Source of the DNA: Branchiostoma lanceolatum
Lineage: Eukaryota > Chordata > Leptocardii > Amphioxiformes > Branchiostomatidae
DNA: 64,000 nucleotides
Direction: 5' to 3'
Assembly (NCBI RefSeq): GCF_035083965.1
Contig: NC_089724.1
Coordinates: forward strand, 8,286,501 to 8,350,500
Position 1 is the first letter of the stretch. The number at the start of each line of letters is the position of its first letter. Positions 35,401 through 48,500 of this stretch are shown in pieces. The notes beneath the pieces are model-generated. The model was not told the origin of the DNA and searched no databases. It saw only the letters and a list, made by a program, of their open reading frames with translations. The translations under genes and the position numbers were made by a program.

Positions 35401-38124
35401 ACCAAGACGTCTTAGCAAGACGCATGGGTCAGTTTGACTTTAGCTGATCCGTAATTTATAGATCGCGATAAAACGCCGTAGGCTCAAACTCACCAAATGT
35501 CATCAGCAGGATGATATTAACCCTTAAGCTCCCAGTTCCAGTTTTATCAGGAATACAGAAACATGCCTTGTGTGCTAGGCCCCGTTATAACCGGGATAGG
35601 GTATTCCCCAGAAGAAGAAAAACAGTTTTGTGTGCGTGTATGCCCGAAGCCCGTGAGTTAGGAGAATTAGGGCCGCCGGCTGTTTCGCGGTTTCGTGAGG
35701 GAGGTCAGGGGTCAAACATTTTTGATTTTTACTTGACTGAAAAAGCTGGCAGCTTAAGGGTTAAGATGAAGTCGTACCCTGATCCCTTCTGGATGTAGAG
35801 GTAGTCCGTCTCGGTAGTCCTCGGAACGAATGAGATGCAGGTTCGGACCTGGTACTCATCCATAGCCTGCTGGATCGTGTTCTGTTCCGAAGCCGCTATA
35901 AGAAAAGCATGACATTGTTACCCCAACACATTTAGTAACATAATTACATCATAGTACGTGATACCGATACCCCGAAAGTGAAAAGATACACCCAAACAAA
36001 TTTCCAACCCAACGTACTCCGGCCCAGTGTAATCCCCTCCTGTATTTCTAAACTGGGCTGTTGTATACCTTGGGGTGCATGGTTACATGGCGTTGTGTGA
36101 ACCGCGAGATATACTTAGAATCAATAGTTTGTATTGTTTACTTTAAGTAACTCTTACAGAAGTCTCCAGCCTTGAGCTGGTAAGGGATGATCTTGGTCGC
36201 CCAGACCATGGAGACGTCACGGATCCCGTTCCTAGAAGTCTGTGTAACAGGGCAGGAAAAATCTGATATGTTTTCTTTATACTTCTTCTCCTTCAGTTTC
36301 TTAGCTGACAGCATTGTAAGATGATTCAACGTATTTTTTTCATTGCATCAAAATGACACACAGTTTACACAGTATTTACTGACCAGTTTCTGCTTCATCA
36401 ATTTTTGTTCGAACGTACGGCCGTAGTACAAACATCATCACAGCAGGCGAGGTATACAATTATCTCCTCAGTTAAGTTGTGGACTTTCTTACTGGCAGAG
36501 TGAGTAATGTAATGGTCGTCTGGTCAAGTGAGGTCTTGGTGTATTTATATTGATATGCTTACCACAGTTTGCGGGATGTCACCCTCAAACATGTTTGTGT
36601 CTGAAGAAAAAAAACAATATTTGTTTAAAAAAAGAATGCTTCCTACTATATGAAAAAACATTAAGAATTAGAAAAAAAAGACTGTTATGGTCACATGAAA
36701 AATAATATATTGAAGAAATTTTAAATCCTTTCTTGGCATGCTACTTTCCCGATTTAACATCAGAGATTTATCAGCTCGGGGCATGCAAAGGACATCAGCA
36801 AATCCGATTACAATACTTTGAATGCTTTAAGTCTATGCATGTTAATGTAATAATATCTCCAAGACTCACCACTGTTGGCTGATAGAATCTTATCCATCAC
36901 GGTCTCCTCTGTAAAGAAAAAAAGACTTGTTGTAAAAGACGTCCTATGATGTGAGATTTTATCTTCTTATATTTTCTAAAACCAGCTTTTCCAAGTCGGG
37001 ACAAAGTATGTATAGCGACGTGAAGGAATTGAATTTCCAGATGTATGATTAATTGTGCATCACCATGTTTTCATGACCTTAACACGTATCACCTTAACAC
37101 TTATCAAGCACTTAGAGGTATGTACCCACATTTATACTCCCATTATAGAACAGCGCGACGGCTACGATTTGTAACATGCGAACCAAATTTGCTCCAACAG
37201 ATGTTGAAGAGACGGACAAGTGGTCCTCTCGGATGTTTTTACAGCCATGCCATGTTATAAAACACTAAAACAACTACTCTACAGCCAGAGATTATATTTC
37301 ACCATTACATCGTCTATGCAAAATAGCCACCCTTGTCTGAAGCTACTAGCCAATGGATACTGTACACGTTGTATGTACATGTAACGTGGGTGAAAGAACA
37401 ATATTGTGCCTAACAAGTTTTTCGTACCTGTACGGCCCCTGACTTCCTGCAAACCGGCATCATGGCCACGTACAAGATTTGAAGAAGATTGGATTAGTGA
37501 AACAATGGTAACGAAGTAAGGCAAAACAAAGCAAAGCAACTAGGCATATCTAATGATCTGATGCATGTCACAATTTGTATTTATCTGTTGTTAAAACAGT
37601 ACACGGAATATGACATTATTTGTAAACTTGCCACAGATTTACCTGAATTCACAGGATTAGATAAGACCTGGGCAATGTGTTTCAAGAAAGGAAAACTTTG
37701 GGAAATGACTCTAACTGTAGTAGTTTACTCTTTTCAGACGCCAAACATGTCATTAAGATGTCACATGTCATAAAACCTACGCATTACAGAAAAAGTGGGA
37801 TCGTTCGTCTTCCGCTGTCTCGGAAAAAGAAGTAGAACATACTTGCACGGGCAAGAACTTGCAATAAACTTCCTATTAAAACTACGTTTAGCACTTTCGA
37901 GGTATTAGCGATGATCGCACACAGACGCTGATTGTACATAAACAGTACTGCTCAAAATTACAAATATTATGTGTTTTGATTATGTTAACTTATAGACATA
38001 CCTAAAACACACAGATTGGCTATACATGCATTTTTTAACACGTTGAAGAGGCACCTACCATGACAGGAAGACCTGTACAATGCACAGCCAGAAAGGCCAC
38101 GGCGAAAACTGCCCAGATGCCCAT
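29467..38124 (-). CDS. Secreted astacin (M12A) metalloprotease with TSP1, CUB and MAM domains
   Basis: Fourteen minus-strand exons, 5' to 3': 38124-38059, 36906-36870, 36600-36563, 36239-36158, 35895-35778, 34764-34589, 33888-33673, 33235-33092, 32700-32501, 31974-31818, 31532-31392, 30938-30810, 30400-30267, 29553-29467. Total 1725 nt, 574 aa. Residues 1-18 or so are a signal peptide (MGIWAVFAVAFLAVHC). The prodomain holds FEGDI, whose Asp42 is the aspartate switch of astacins. The catalytic motif HEFMHAAGFWH is residues 142-152 and the Met-turn SVMHY is 197-201. TSP1 (WSDWTEWSPC) is about 249-292, CUB about 296-411, and MAM about 412-574 ending FEGGCA. The zinc ligands and Met-turn are intact, so an active extracellular protease is expected; substrates are unknown. 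To keep frame, exon 2 must use the second AG of an AGAG acceptor; a missed small exon is the alternative. Confidence 0.92.
29637..29753. repeat. Hairpin element family D, copy 2
   Basis: Arms CTCCAAGCAGATCTACACGG and its near-inverse, about 36 nt each, around a ~45 nt loop. The outer 11 nt (CTCCAAGCAGA) equal those of the 26736-26937 hairpin, so they share terminal sequence but not core. Between the converging genes' ends and the MAM exons. Confidence 0.75.
29860..30232. repeat. Tandemly duplicated dispersed repeat in an astacin intron
   Basis: Two ~190 bp copies share CTGTATA.C.GGTATAACAACC..., ACCAGCTTCGCAGGCAGC, CTTTAGTACGA and TCCCAAGAATGCC. A third partial copy is at 45515-45602 (GTATCTATATAGCCGGTACA, ACACCAGCTTCGCAGGC). 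Confidence 0.7.
31137..31372. mobile_element. TIR element family C, copy 2
   Basis: It has the shared core (CTTTGTGTGTTTTGTTGTATT, GATATTCCGATTATGAAGTTAAG) and GCGCTCTCACC/GAAAGCGCAGAGCGATCGC ends. It lies about 20 nt beyond the donor of the MAM exon 31532-31392, inside the intron. Confidence 0.7.
34412..34547. repeat. Hairpin element in an astacin intron
   Basis: GCTTTTCAAGCTGGCTTTCC and the inverse GGAAAGCCAGCTTGAAAAGC bound a ~135 bp hairpin, with arms continuing into ATGGATGTCAAGGAAATTT and its near-inverse. Confidence 0.8.
35160..35444 (+). mobile_element. tRNA-derived SINE
   Basis: The head has an A-box-like TGGCCTAGTCAGTAGAGCG and B-box-like GAGTTTGATCCCTGG with tRNA spacing, but no closing acceptor stem. 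It is followed by a non-tRNA body (CAGACCAGCCCCTGCTGTAG). Lies in an astacin intron. Not a functional tRNA by eye. Confidence 0.6.
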
Positions 38125-38230
38125 GATTGTCGTTACAGTCGACCTCAACACGGCAATTTGCTGGAAAGAAGTAACCTTACGCAGCAGACCCAAACGTTCC
38201 TTTTATACTCTTTTGTCAATGCATAATAGC

Positions 38231-39029
38231 TAGCCTCATTTGCAGGCCTCTAGGCGGCGCTGGCGATAATTTTTTTTTGGGAGCGCTGATTCACGATTTT
38301 CAACTTATCGGGGGAGTCTTTTGTGGGTCCGCCTTTTTACCGGAATACTCCGGAATGTACCGGAATACACCGGAATACCAATAAAGGAGGGTAAAATATA
38401 CCAGAATACACTATGCTTTGATGAGCTAACATCACAGGTTGCTGTATTTTGGCATGAAATAATGTTTTAATGGCGCAGGGAACTGGAAACTACGAATGGC
38501 AATGGGCGATGGCGACGCGGCAGGCGACATGTTAGTTTTCATAATTTGCGGATAAAGTTTTTTTTAAAGCGGGGTCACAGTGAGAAATAAAAAAAATCGA
38601 GGAGAAATTTCGGAAATGTTCAATGAGTTAACATCGCAGGCTGCTGCATTTTGGCATAAGATAACGTATATATGACCCTGGGAACAAGAAATCACTATAG
38701 ATTACTTGGCGATCCTGATAAACAAACATTGTAAACCGTAATAAATAAAAAAATGGCGCCTAGCGCCTGGCCGGGTCGCCATCGCCAGTAATTTCTAGTG
38801 ATATCTTGTTCCCTGGGCCAAAAAAAAAAAAATATTTCATGCCAAAATACAGCAGCCTGTGATGTTTACTCATCAAAACATATTGTATTCCGGTAGGTTG
38901 CACCCTCGTTTATGGGTATTCCGGGGTATTCTGGTGTATTGCGGTAAAAGGGCGGACCGAGTATTGGAGTACAGCGCTCCCCCCAAAAAATTATCGCCAG
39001 CGCCGCCTAAGGGCCTGCAAAGGAGGCTA
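38231..39029. mobile_element. Foldback element (~800 bp) with ~300 bp inverted arms upstream of the astacin gene
   Basis: The left arm begins TAGCCTCATTTGCAGGCCTC; the right arm ends in the inverse GGGCCTGCAAAGGAGGCTA. Matching internal blocks in mirror order are the GCGGCGCTGGCGATAAT tract, several CCGGAATAC repeats, CATCACAGG..GCTGTATTTTGGCATGAAAT and GGCGATGGCGAC. The arms have diverged from each other. No coding frame. Confidence 0.8.
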
Positions 39030-39750
39030 CATAACAGCATTCTTACAGATAAGAGCTGAGAGGTAGTGTAGGAAATGAGGGTGATCACTCAACAAGAAGT
39101 CTTGAGTGTTTTTGTTGTTTTATGTTTATTGCAAACAGACACTCTGAAGTGCTGATTTTCCCAGGACCTGTCCTTAGATACTCTACAATAAAACGTAAGC
39201 ACACTTGTGTAAAGCCGTTAGCGGGGGGTTATATGGTATCATATGCATACAGTGACTTACAGTCCCATCCACGTTGAGTGTATAGATTCCACAATGATAC
39301 AAGGTAAGATGCCAGAACGTCACTGAAAGGCGTATCAATTCCGAACTCAAACTTCTTTTAACGTCTTTTAATTTTAACCATGGAAGACTCTACTCTACCT
39401 GTAGAATGGGTGCACCTGACGTGACGTCAAAAACAAGAAATAACTTTCTAAACAATATACTGGTGTTTTATAAATGTTTATTTCAAATTGTGATTGATTT
39501 CAAGATCTTTTGTGGTGATATGCCGATGAGCTTAAGTTCCATTTGCCGTATTCTCACATATATGGTACTTGAAGATGTGGTGCGCTCAAATGAGTGGCCA
39601 TATCACGACTTGAAGAGGCTTCTACTTAAAGTTGAGCAAACAAAAAACGTCAAGAGGATTTGCCGAAAGATCCGGAATCTACGGCTTTAGTTCAGATAAG
39701 ATAAATCAATTATATAACTGCGCCAGATGCCTTTTCCCTCATCTCAGAAT

Positions 39751-40006
39751 AGTCTTATCTCGTAAAAATGACGTCAAGTCAGCATATTGAAAGAAGAAAA
39801 AGGTATTTTATCATCTTAATACAAAAACACTATTTTGAGGTACATTACTTTTTTGTAAGATATGACTTCACACCAAGTAGTCTTAGCTCATAAAAACGAC
39901 ATCAAGACATCATGTTGAAATAAGAAATGTCTTTTTATTGTCTTATTACAAAAACACTTTTGAGGTACAAGATTTTTTGTAAGATATGACTTCACACAAA
40001 GCAGTC
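39751..40006. repeat. 128-bp tandem duplication in the spacer between astacin and DOMON genes
   Basis: AGTCTTATCTCGTAAAAATG...GTAAGATATGACTTCACACC repeats from 39879 with modest divergence. The rest of 39030-40672 shows no gene; it holds an AAAC repeat and possible 3' UTR of the DOMON gene. Confidence 0.8.
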
Positions 40007-40341
40007 TATTGTAGTGCGCTTTAAGTTAAAACAAGGACCAAAACCTCGTATATACAAACAGTCTGTCCAATATATCATCCCAGCTACGATAGTCTCAGCA
40101 AAGGCATCGACTTATAAGCATAGAGGCTCAGGCTAACACGAGATAACGTGACGCATGCGTAATGTGAGGTTACCCGTCATGCATCAGTGCATAAGCATGC
40201 GCAATGTATGGTTACCCATCATATATGATAGCACATGTAAACTACAAAGTGGCTTATACAAAAAGGACCAACTGCACTTAAATTATAAATAATTCGAGCA
40301 CATCAGGGCTATGGCAGGATAAAGCAACATAATAAAAGCAA

Positions 40342-40375
40342 GCAAGCAAACAAACAAACAAACAAACAAACAAAC
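40342..40375. repeat. (CAAA)n microsatellite
   Basis: GCAAGCAAGC followed by seven or so CAAA units, downstream of the DOMON gene stop. Confidence 0.9.
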
Positions 40376-40672
40376 TTATATGTATGATATTGTGGATTTC
40401 AATGTATTGTATTGTGTGGGGGAGGGCAACATGTAAAGGTACGTAAGCGCCTGTTTTGCAATCACCTTCACTTTGTGAAAAACACTAATCAACAATTGAA
40501 CAAATGAACAAACAAACAAACTGAGGTATTTCTCGATCACCCTTTCATATACACAGTTAATTGTGGCCACCTTAAATTTGACAAAATCTGTTCTTCTAGA
40601 TATGTTACTATTCATGGTTATCACCTAATGCATGTACATCTACATCGACTAAGTTGACGAGTGGACGGCCTT

Positions 40673-42424
40673 TCATTCTCCCCGCCACAGCGTAAACGTT
40701 GTAACAGCCAACAGGGACAGGAGCAGTGCCCAGGATACGGACAGCACACCGGAACCGGAAACTGCACAGAGAACATGGGAAAATTAACATGGTTTGATGG
40801 CTTACAATACCTCCTCCTGAACTTAGAAAAAATACTTTTCATTACTTCACTATTATTATTTTCATATGTGCAAATGAATAAAACGAACAGATATGGATAA
40901 TGCATATGCTCTCTAAAGATATACGTGAAGTGCATTGTATCATATTTCCGTTTAGCACATGTAAGATACAAGTATGTGTCTTAAAACATTATGTATCAAT
41001 ACCACGGCAAGAATGTATGGTACTGGGTATTCATTCATACAGCAAAGAAGTTACTGAAAGAGCATTGAAACATAATACCTTGGGTTCTTAGAATTGTTAA
41101 AAACATGACAACTCCCTACCGCAGCGAGCGATGCAGATCTCATTGACAGAGACGATGGGCGTGGCCTCGTGCCTGGTGATTGACAGGTCGTCCTGATTGA
41201 AGGTCCCACCTTGCGCGAAGAACATGTGAAGACAGTTGTCGGCAAAGGACAGATCAGAATCATCACCTAACGGGAAGAAAAAAATAGAAAACATATTGTT
41301 ATTTACTTAATATCGTAAAAGAACCAACACACTTATCGTGAAGAGTGGGGGTGATCCGGTGTGCTTGGCCAGAGCGCGAGCCGTAGCGAAGCCGCATTGC
41401 ACTACCACTTCCACACAGGCAAAGCATCAAGTTTTACCTCAACTGAGGATGACTTCTTTACCTTTACTTTATGAAAGATAAAGAAGAAACAAATACAGGT
41501 ATCTTTTACATATAAAATATATCACAGTCAGGGCTTAAATTTTTTCTAGCGTATGCAAACCTTCCAATTTCAAAAAAAGTCAAATGTAAGTTGACGACCA
41601 TAGTGCCCTATTGTTGGGACAAATAAATAATTATCAAAACAATGGACAAAAAACAACACAAGAAAGACGTCTGTAAGGAAAGTCAATGTTGCACCTGTTG
41701 CCCGCGCACGTGTGAATTTGATGCGAAGGACTCCGTCTACGTACGAGCCTTCCTTCCCTTCCAGGTCGTCAGAGTCGTCCACATCGACACCTGAGGTTGA
41801 CTTGGTGGACAGCCACCTGTGGATGTGAGGGGGGTTACATTATACATGGGATTTTGCTTTTATCTAAAAGGTGATGAAAGGCAGAAATTAAAATGAAACG
41901 TCTGAAACTTTCTATAAAGAGACGTGTATGAAAAACGTAACCCCAGGTGGATAGGTTACAGAAAAGAAAAGGACTGTCTTCATATTGCACTTTAAAACTA
42001 CTCCGCTATGTAGTAATCCAAGCATTACGATGTTTTCCTTATGTTTTCCCTGTTTGTGTCTCTTCGGATACATTATCAGTGTTAGAAGCAGGGCTATTTA
42101 CGATACTCCTGGAAGATATATGTCATCTGTTACCTGTCCGTGATGGTCACAGTCCCGTCTTCGTTCCACCATCCCACAACTGCATCAGCATCGGTCTAAC
42201 AATAAAACAAGAAAATAGTACCATACATTTACAATGACGAAAAAGCTATGATTTCATCTGAATCGAACAGACAGACCTGGGCACGTGAATAAGAACGAAC
42301 AAAGCAAGACCTCAAAACATACTATGAGGAAGTTAAATAAAATTCAATCTATACCACGGGATAATCGGATTTTATTTTCCACCTGATACCTTTCATCAAT
42401 TAAGGAAATGATTGGAATAATTAT

Positions 42425-42503
<79 letters not shown>

Positions 42504-45500
42504 CCGCCATCATCATCATCATCATCATCATCATCACCATCATCACCACCATCATCACCATCATCATCATCATTATGTCAACCAACCATGGACTGATCTG
42601 TGGAGAAGCCGAGCCCGATCCAGCGGTCGCTGGTCTGTCTGCCCATCACGTCGAACATGATCTTGTCGGTGGTCTCGTCGTACCACCAGCTGGCGGAGTA
42701 GTCACAGGCCGTGCCCTGGCAGCCGTCCGGACTGCTGTAACTACCCAGGCACTCTGTGGAGCCCGAGGGACTGTCCGGGTTCTCTGGAAATGGAGACAGG
42801 TGTAGGTATAAGTTTGGTATATGGTTACAGAAGCATAATGACCTTGTATAGGATTACCATCATGTAGATGTATAAAGTTTATTTGCCAGTTCATGCCCGA
42901 AGACAAGAGACATACACGTGGCAATGGACAGTGATTGACATCGTTGTAAGTGACTTATCTAAATAGTAGTGTTGGCTATATCTAGACAAGTTGGGTTTGA
43001 CATCCTTTGGAAGCAGAGAAAGACAAAAAGCCCCACTTTCTCTAAGAGGAAAGTTGACTTTCTGTGAATGTGAATCCGTGAATGTGAGAAAGTTCTGGTG
43101 GCTTCTTTATTAGATGCTTCCCTAGTTTTTTTTTTTTAAGTAGGTTTCAAAACATGACAGCCTTAGTAGCTCTTAGTTTGATTAGCGAAACATCAGGAAA
43201 ATATACTCACCGAAAAAGTTCATGGTAAGTGCGCCCCTCTGCGTCTGCGCAGTGCCGTGGTACTTGAGCTCGTCCGGTTGGTAGTAGGCGTAGTCGCTGA
43301 CTGCGCATGTCTCGATGGCGGAGTTTGGCACGTGACTGTACCCGCCCGGTTCCTGACCACGTGCCCAGATCACGTGCATCGGTAACATGTCGATACCGTG
43401 GTCCTGGGACTCGTCAGCTGAAGCAAAAAGAACAACTTATAGAAAAAAATATTGACAAAATGTAACATACCCATGTCCGTTTTCACACATACTCCACTGC
43501 CATACACCATCCTCAAGTCGCTGACGTCATCAACAATAAAATTCATATCATGCATGCCTGCAGAAAAAACCCGGCCTGACTCAATCGTGAATTTGGGCCC
43601 CGGTCAATCCAACGTGGGATTAAGTTTGAACCCGGGCTAACTATGAACACACAGGCAGACCGAATATAGTGCCTCCACTTTCAAGGAAGCAAATGAGGAC
43701 CGACGTGCAGACCTCTGACCTATAACGTAGTACACTCAATTACTACTAACGTACTCAATTCCTTGTAAAAATCAATTGCTATTATATAAAAGAATTTAAA
43801 AACTAGGTAACGTTTTATTTACGTATACAAATAGAACACCTAGGAGTCAGGTTTATGGCGTCGGCCTACTCTGTTTTTGTCGCGCGTTTTCACTTTGCTT
43901 CTCGGAGCCCACCTCAATAAAGCGCGTAACATACATTGATTTAGATAGTCATCATGTAACAACGGAAGTTTAAAACTGTCCGACCCACCGTGGAGCTTCT
44001 TCCTGAACCTGGCCGTGACGACGCCGTTCTCCTCCTTGGCGACGGCGGCGGTGAGACTGTCCCCTCCGCCGTCCCCGTACCACATGTCCCTGCGGGGCGT
44101 GGAGCGGTCCCGCGTGTAGCAGTCATCCACCCGGTACACGTCCCCGCGGGTCACCACGATCACCATGTCCGTACAGTCCATGGCGTGGAGGGAGTCGCCG
44201 CCTGCAGATGATGTAGGGATAAAGTTGATCATCAATCAATCAGTCAAACTTCATTGCACAACAAATGTAACAGGTACAATGTATGACAAGTTCTTTAAAG
44301 AACTTGTCATACATTGTACCTGTTACAAGACATATGTGGCATAATATGCTTTTTCTTATTTGAATGGCTTGCCAACAAGTATCTGACATTCATCGTGCAG
44401 TCAAAATTACCGAAGCGCTTACGAAATCAATTTTGAAAAGACAGTGAAGCATGATATCCTTATTATAGGAATATCTTGTGCCTAGAATAGTTCCAAAAGT
44501 TATGAACAACGGTTCGATGTGTAAATTATTCACTGGCCGGCATGCCCTCGACTTATGTTCTGAGGATGTTGATAAATTACTGAAGAAGTTGAAGAAAGTT
44601 GTAACATAAGAAGTCTTGTTAATTAGACAGAAGCCGCAATATCTAGAGAACTTGTGATAACTTTTATTCGTACCGTTTTCCGGCTCTCCCTCCGGTTCCG
44701 CTTCCGCTTCGGCAGTGCCCTCCGGTTCACTTTCCGGTTCTGCGGTGCCCTCTGGTTCCGCTGTGCCTTCCGGTTCCGCTGTGACTTCCGGTTCTGCCGT
44801 AGCTTCCGGTTCACTCTCTGGTTCCCCTGTGGCTTCCGGTTCGCCTTCAGGTTCAGCCTCGGGCTCAGCCGTTGCGCACTGGTCAGGGACGATGGACTCG
44901 GCCTCGGGTTCGGGCTCGGCCACAGACTGTCGCGTGTACCGCCGAATGCTCCGCGTAGACCGCTGGCTCTGTCGGTAAGACGGTTCATGGTTTACACATG
45001 TATTGGTTTTGTTTAAGATATTAAATATATTAAAGCATGATGTGCGGCGATGTGACAATATTACAAATTCAAAAGGGAATGAAGATGGCACACTTGAAAT
45101 GGTCGAATTCTTATGTACTGCCCAGGCCAAGAAGACCACTTAGGCGACCGGTAATATCTCACCGACTCAGGTCTTTGTCTACAGTCAAAGTTTGTCTTAT
45201 TGGGGAAAACTATGTAATGGGGTATTAAAAAGTGGACACATTGACCAGGTTACAGTACGTATTTAAAAAAATTTTTTAGACTGGTCTCGTTACAAAGTAA
45301 TGGGGGAATTATGGGGCTATGATAGTTACCGTCACGAAAGGCTCCTCTTCCTCCGCCCTCGCCGGTTTGACACCCTCATATCCAGCGTAGTTCACCGGAA
45401 AATCCCGACATGTGGCAGTTAGACCTACAGGATAGTAGCAAACGTGGGTGGGAGATGGTTGGGGGAGGTAAAGAGACACATAAACGCATTATGGCCGTAA

Positions 45501-48500
45501 GGCAAACATTTTATTCCAAAAGTTTCTCAATCTGTATCTGTATCTGTATCTATATAGCCGGTACAACCGCCATTAGGCGTAACACACCAGCTTCGCAGGC
45601 ACGCGGCACGGAAGCAGCTGGTTGTATTACACCGAACGGTCTGTTACACCTAGTCTTTGGATATCTGACTGTAACCGTTCTTTAAAGCTACTTATTGAAG
45701 ATGTTCCTACAGTACTTGATGACAACGAGTTCCATTCTGCTATTGTTCTCGGAAAATACGAATTTTTGAACACATCAATCCTTGGCTGATGGTTCATGGC
45801 TGATGGACAATGGTTTCGCTATGTTCAATATTCTAGAGATGGGGCAACAGCACCACACCGTCGTCTTTCTACATTGTACTGTGATTGCCAACTTTAGGTA
45901 CACAAACAGCACGGCAATAGGACGATTAAAGGACGTACCTGAGGGTCTCCACCCTACGGCCACCCAGCCCATCCCCTCCGCCTGCACCAGCACTTCTATC
46001 TCACCCGAGCTCTGAAAAATGGCGTGAGGTGACATGGTTGGTTATTGTAGACGAGAAAGCCCATATCTTTCATATTCATTTTGGCGTACGGAAAATACCT
46101 GTCGGCGGAAGCTATCCTGTCAGCGGTAACATTTCTTGACCAGCGTATTTAGAAAAATCACGTTAAGGGTATACCTGTAAGATTGGGTTGAGACACACAT
46201 ATTTTTCTAACATTTGGATTCTACTTATCAGTATCATAATCTATACGACAACAGATGTAAAAGACAGCATACAATCATTGTAAACATGGCAGATGTGATA
46301 AGCAAGTAGTACCTGCAGAATCTTCCAATAGAGGTCAAACCCATCCGTCAGCTCCCTGTGAAAGTAGTCGCCTGTGTCGACGTCAGTGGTTGTGATGTCA
46401 GAACCTGTTAGGTGAAAATGACATCACAAGAACTTTACTTAGTTACGGTCAGTAAGTGCTGTTTCTGCACCTGGACAAGTACCAAACAATTTTTCAGTTT
46501 GTGATGATGCTGACCATCAAAGCATCAAGGACACTTACTTGAGGAACAGGTCTCTCCGAACCAGCCGGCCTCGCAGAAACATCTGTTCATGGGGTAGTTC
46601 GTCATCGACACTTTCACACACACGGCGTGGTCACCACAGTCAGCGTCTGTCTCACAACCGTCTGGCAAAACAGAAAAGACAATAGATCACTTGCCAATCA
46701 CGTCGGCCATTTTGACTTTCCGGAAGGTCAGCTCGGGGTCATGCACCAAAACGAGGCTCCAGTTGGTGCTCCCAAATGGCCATCGTAATTGGCAAGAGGT
46801 CTATTGATTAGTTCCGCCGGGTAAAGTTGTGATTCTTCAACCAGCGACTAGACTACAGCAGAAAGAGGACGAACGGTGAAAGAATTAGAGGGTTGCATAT
46901 GTGTGGAGCAGAGGTGACTTGGTACTTCCGCGGAAGATACGTATACGACATACTCGCAGGCAGGTATGTACATGTATGTAAATTTGCAGTCTTACCTCGC
47001 GTTGGTAACCCGAACTGATGGTAAATCATCGCTGTTCTGTACGTCACCAAGGACGTTCGTAACGTGGGTAAAATATGTCCTATATCGTATCAAGTCACTA
47101 ATCTTAGTTAATTTCGTACTATTCAATCAAGTTATTTCACAAGTAAATATGTACATTCCCGTACCTCTGAACTGACACCTGTCTCCAGAGTACAGGTGTT
47201 CGCAGGTGCAGGTTGAGCCGTCGTCGCTGCAGGTGCCGTGTCCAGAACACCTGGCAGCGTTACACTTGTCTCCGTCAAATATGGTAGCGGCTGGGAAAGG
47301 ACAATCATTAGTCAGAGAATTTCTCGCATGGTTCAGAACTCGAAGTATATTTTTCAAATCTATACCCTAATGCGGACAAACAAAAGAAGCAGATAAACAT
47401 TTTGGAACAGAGTGAAGCCATATAAAGGCGTCTAATATCCCCTTTCCACTAAAGCTGAGTGACCAAAGATTTGAGACGTCACTCAACGAAGTTCATACAT
47501 AAAGAACGATTTGTTGTTATGTTTTACGTGTTTTGTGTCTTGCATCATAATCCACTTATGGCATAGCGGGTTACACAATTCCAATTTTGGTCGCTGTTCG
47601 GTCGCTCAAGGATCGCCCTCTAGATCTAGAGGAAAGAAGTTTTGATGGGAACTTTTCAGTCACGTACCGTCATCTACGGTGACGTCAGAGCAGCTATGGA
47701 AGACGTAGTCGCCACCGCCGGCTGTTGTCCACTCTGCCGCCTGGCGGGTCAGACGGAGAGTGCAGTTCACGCACGCTGTGCTGATTTGCACGGTAAAGTT
47801 CTGTCTCCTGGTTGAGATGGAATGAAGATCAGATCAGTGTCAACTGATCAATTATTGTTCATGGCAATTTATGACCTTCAGTATTTCTAAGTTGTGGTCC
47901 TTTGTAGCCATAGCTTTAAAGAAAAACTTGTCATTCTTTTCGACGTAGAATGTTACCTATTCTCAAAACATTGACCCCAATACAGAGGGCAATATTTTAG
48001 CATAACCTATTCTAATTCTGGTATAGCCTATCTAAACTTTTGATGAATGAGGCATTAGAATAGCTTGTCCATGTATAACATGCATACACATTTCTACAAG
48101 TTATTTACAAGACCGGGTGTATTTTACATATGCATATACTAGTATACGTATATTCAGGATAGTCTTCATAATGGATATCTCCTATTCCCTTGAAAATATA
48201 GACCCCTAAGATTTCGTGCGGGCAACTCACGTGGCGTCGTCTGCTCCCGTGTATCCATGCCCGTCATCAGGAGTGAGCAGGGTGGGGCTCTGGTCATCCT
48301 CACTCGTCAGAAGCTCGATTCTGAACCCGCCCTGTTGTAAAACATTGATAAGCACTACACACGAAATGAAGCCCTGACAGTAAAAACAAAGTATTCCGTA
48401 AAACAACCATCAATCTAGCAATTAAGTATACAGTTACAGACGTTGTAGATGAGTAGCACTACGATCTTATTCAAACATAATGCATTGTTAAAGTGTTCAA

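Noticed and set aside
42408-42596. Poly-serine protein
   Set aside because: It is the (CAT)n microsatellite translated; it lies in an intron of the DOMON gene.
44654-45016. Plus-strand frame rich in Phe/Arg/Gly or Ser/Gly repeats
   Set aside because: It is the complement of the Glu/Pro repeat exon of the minus-strand DOMON gene.
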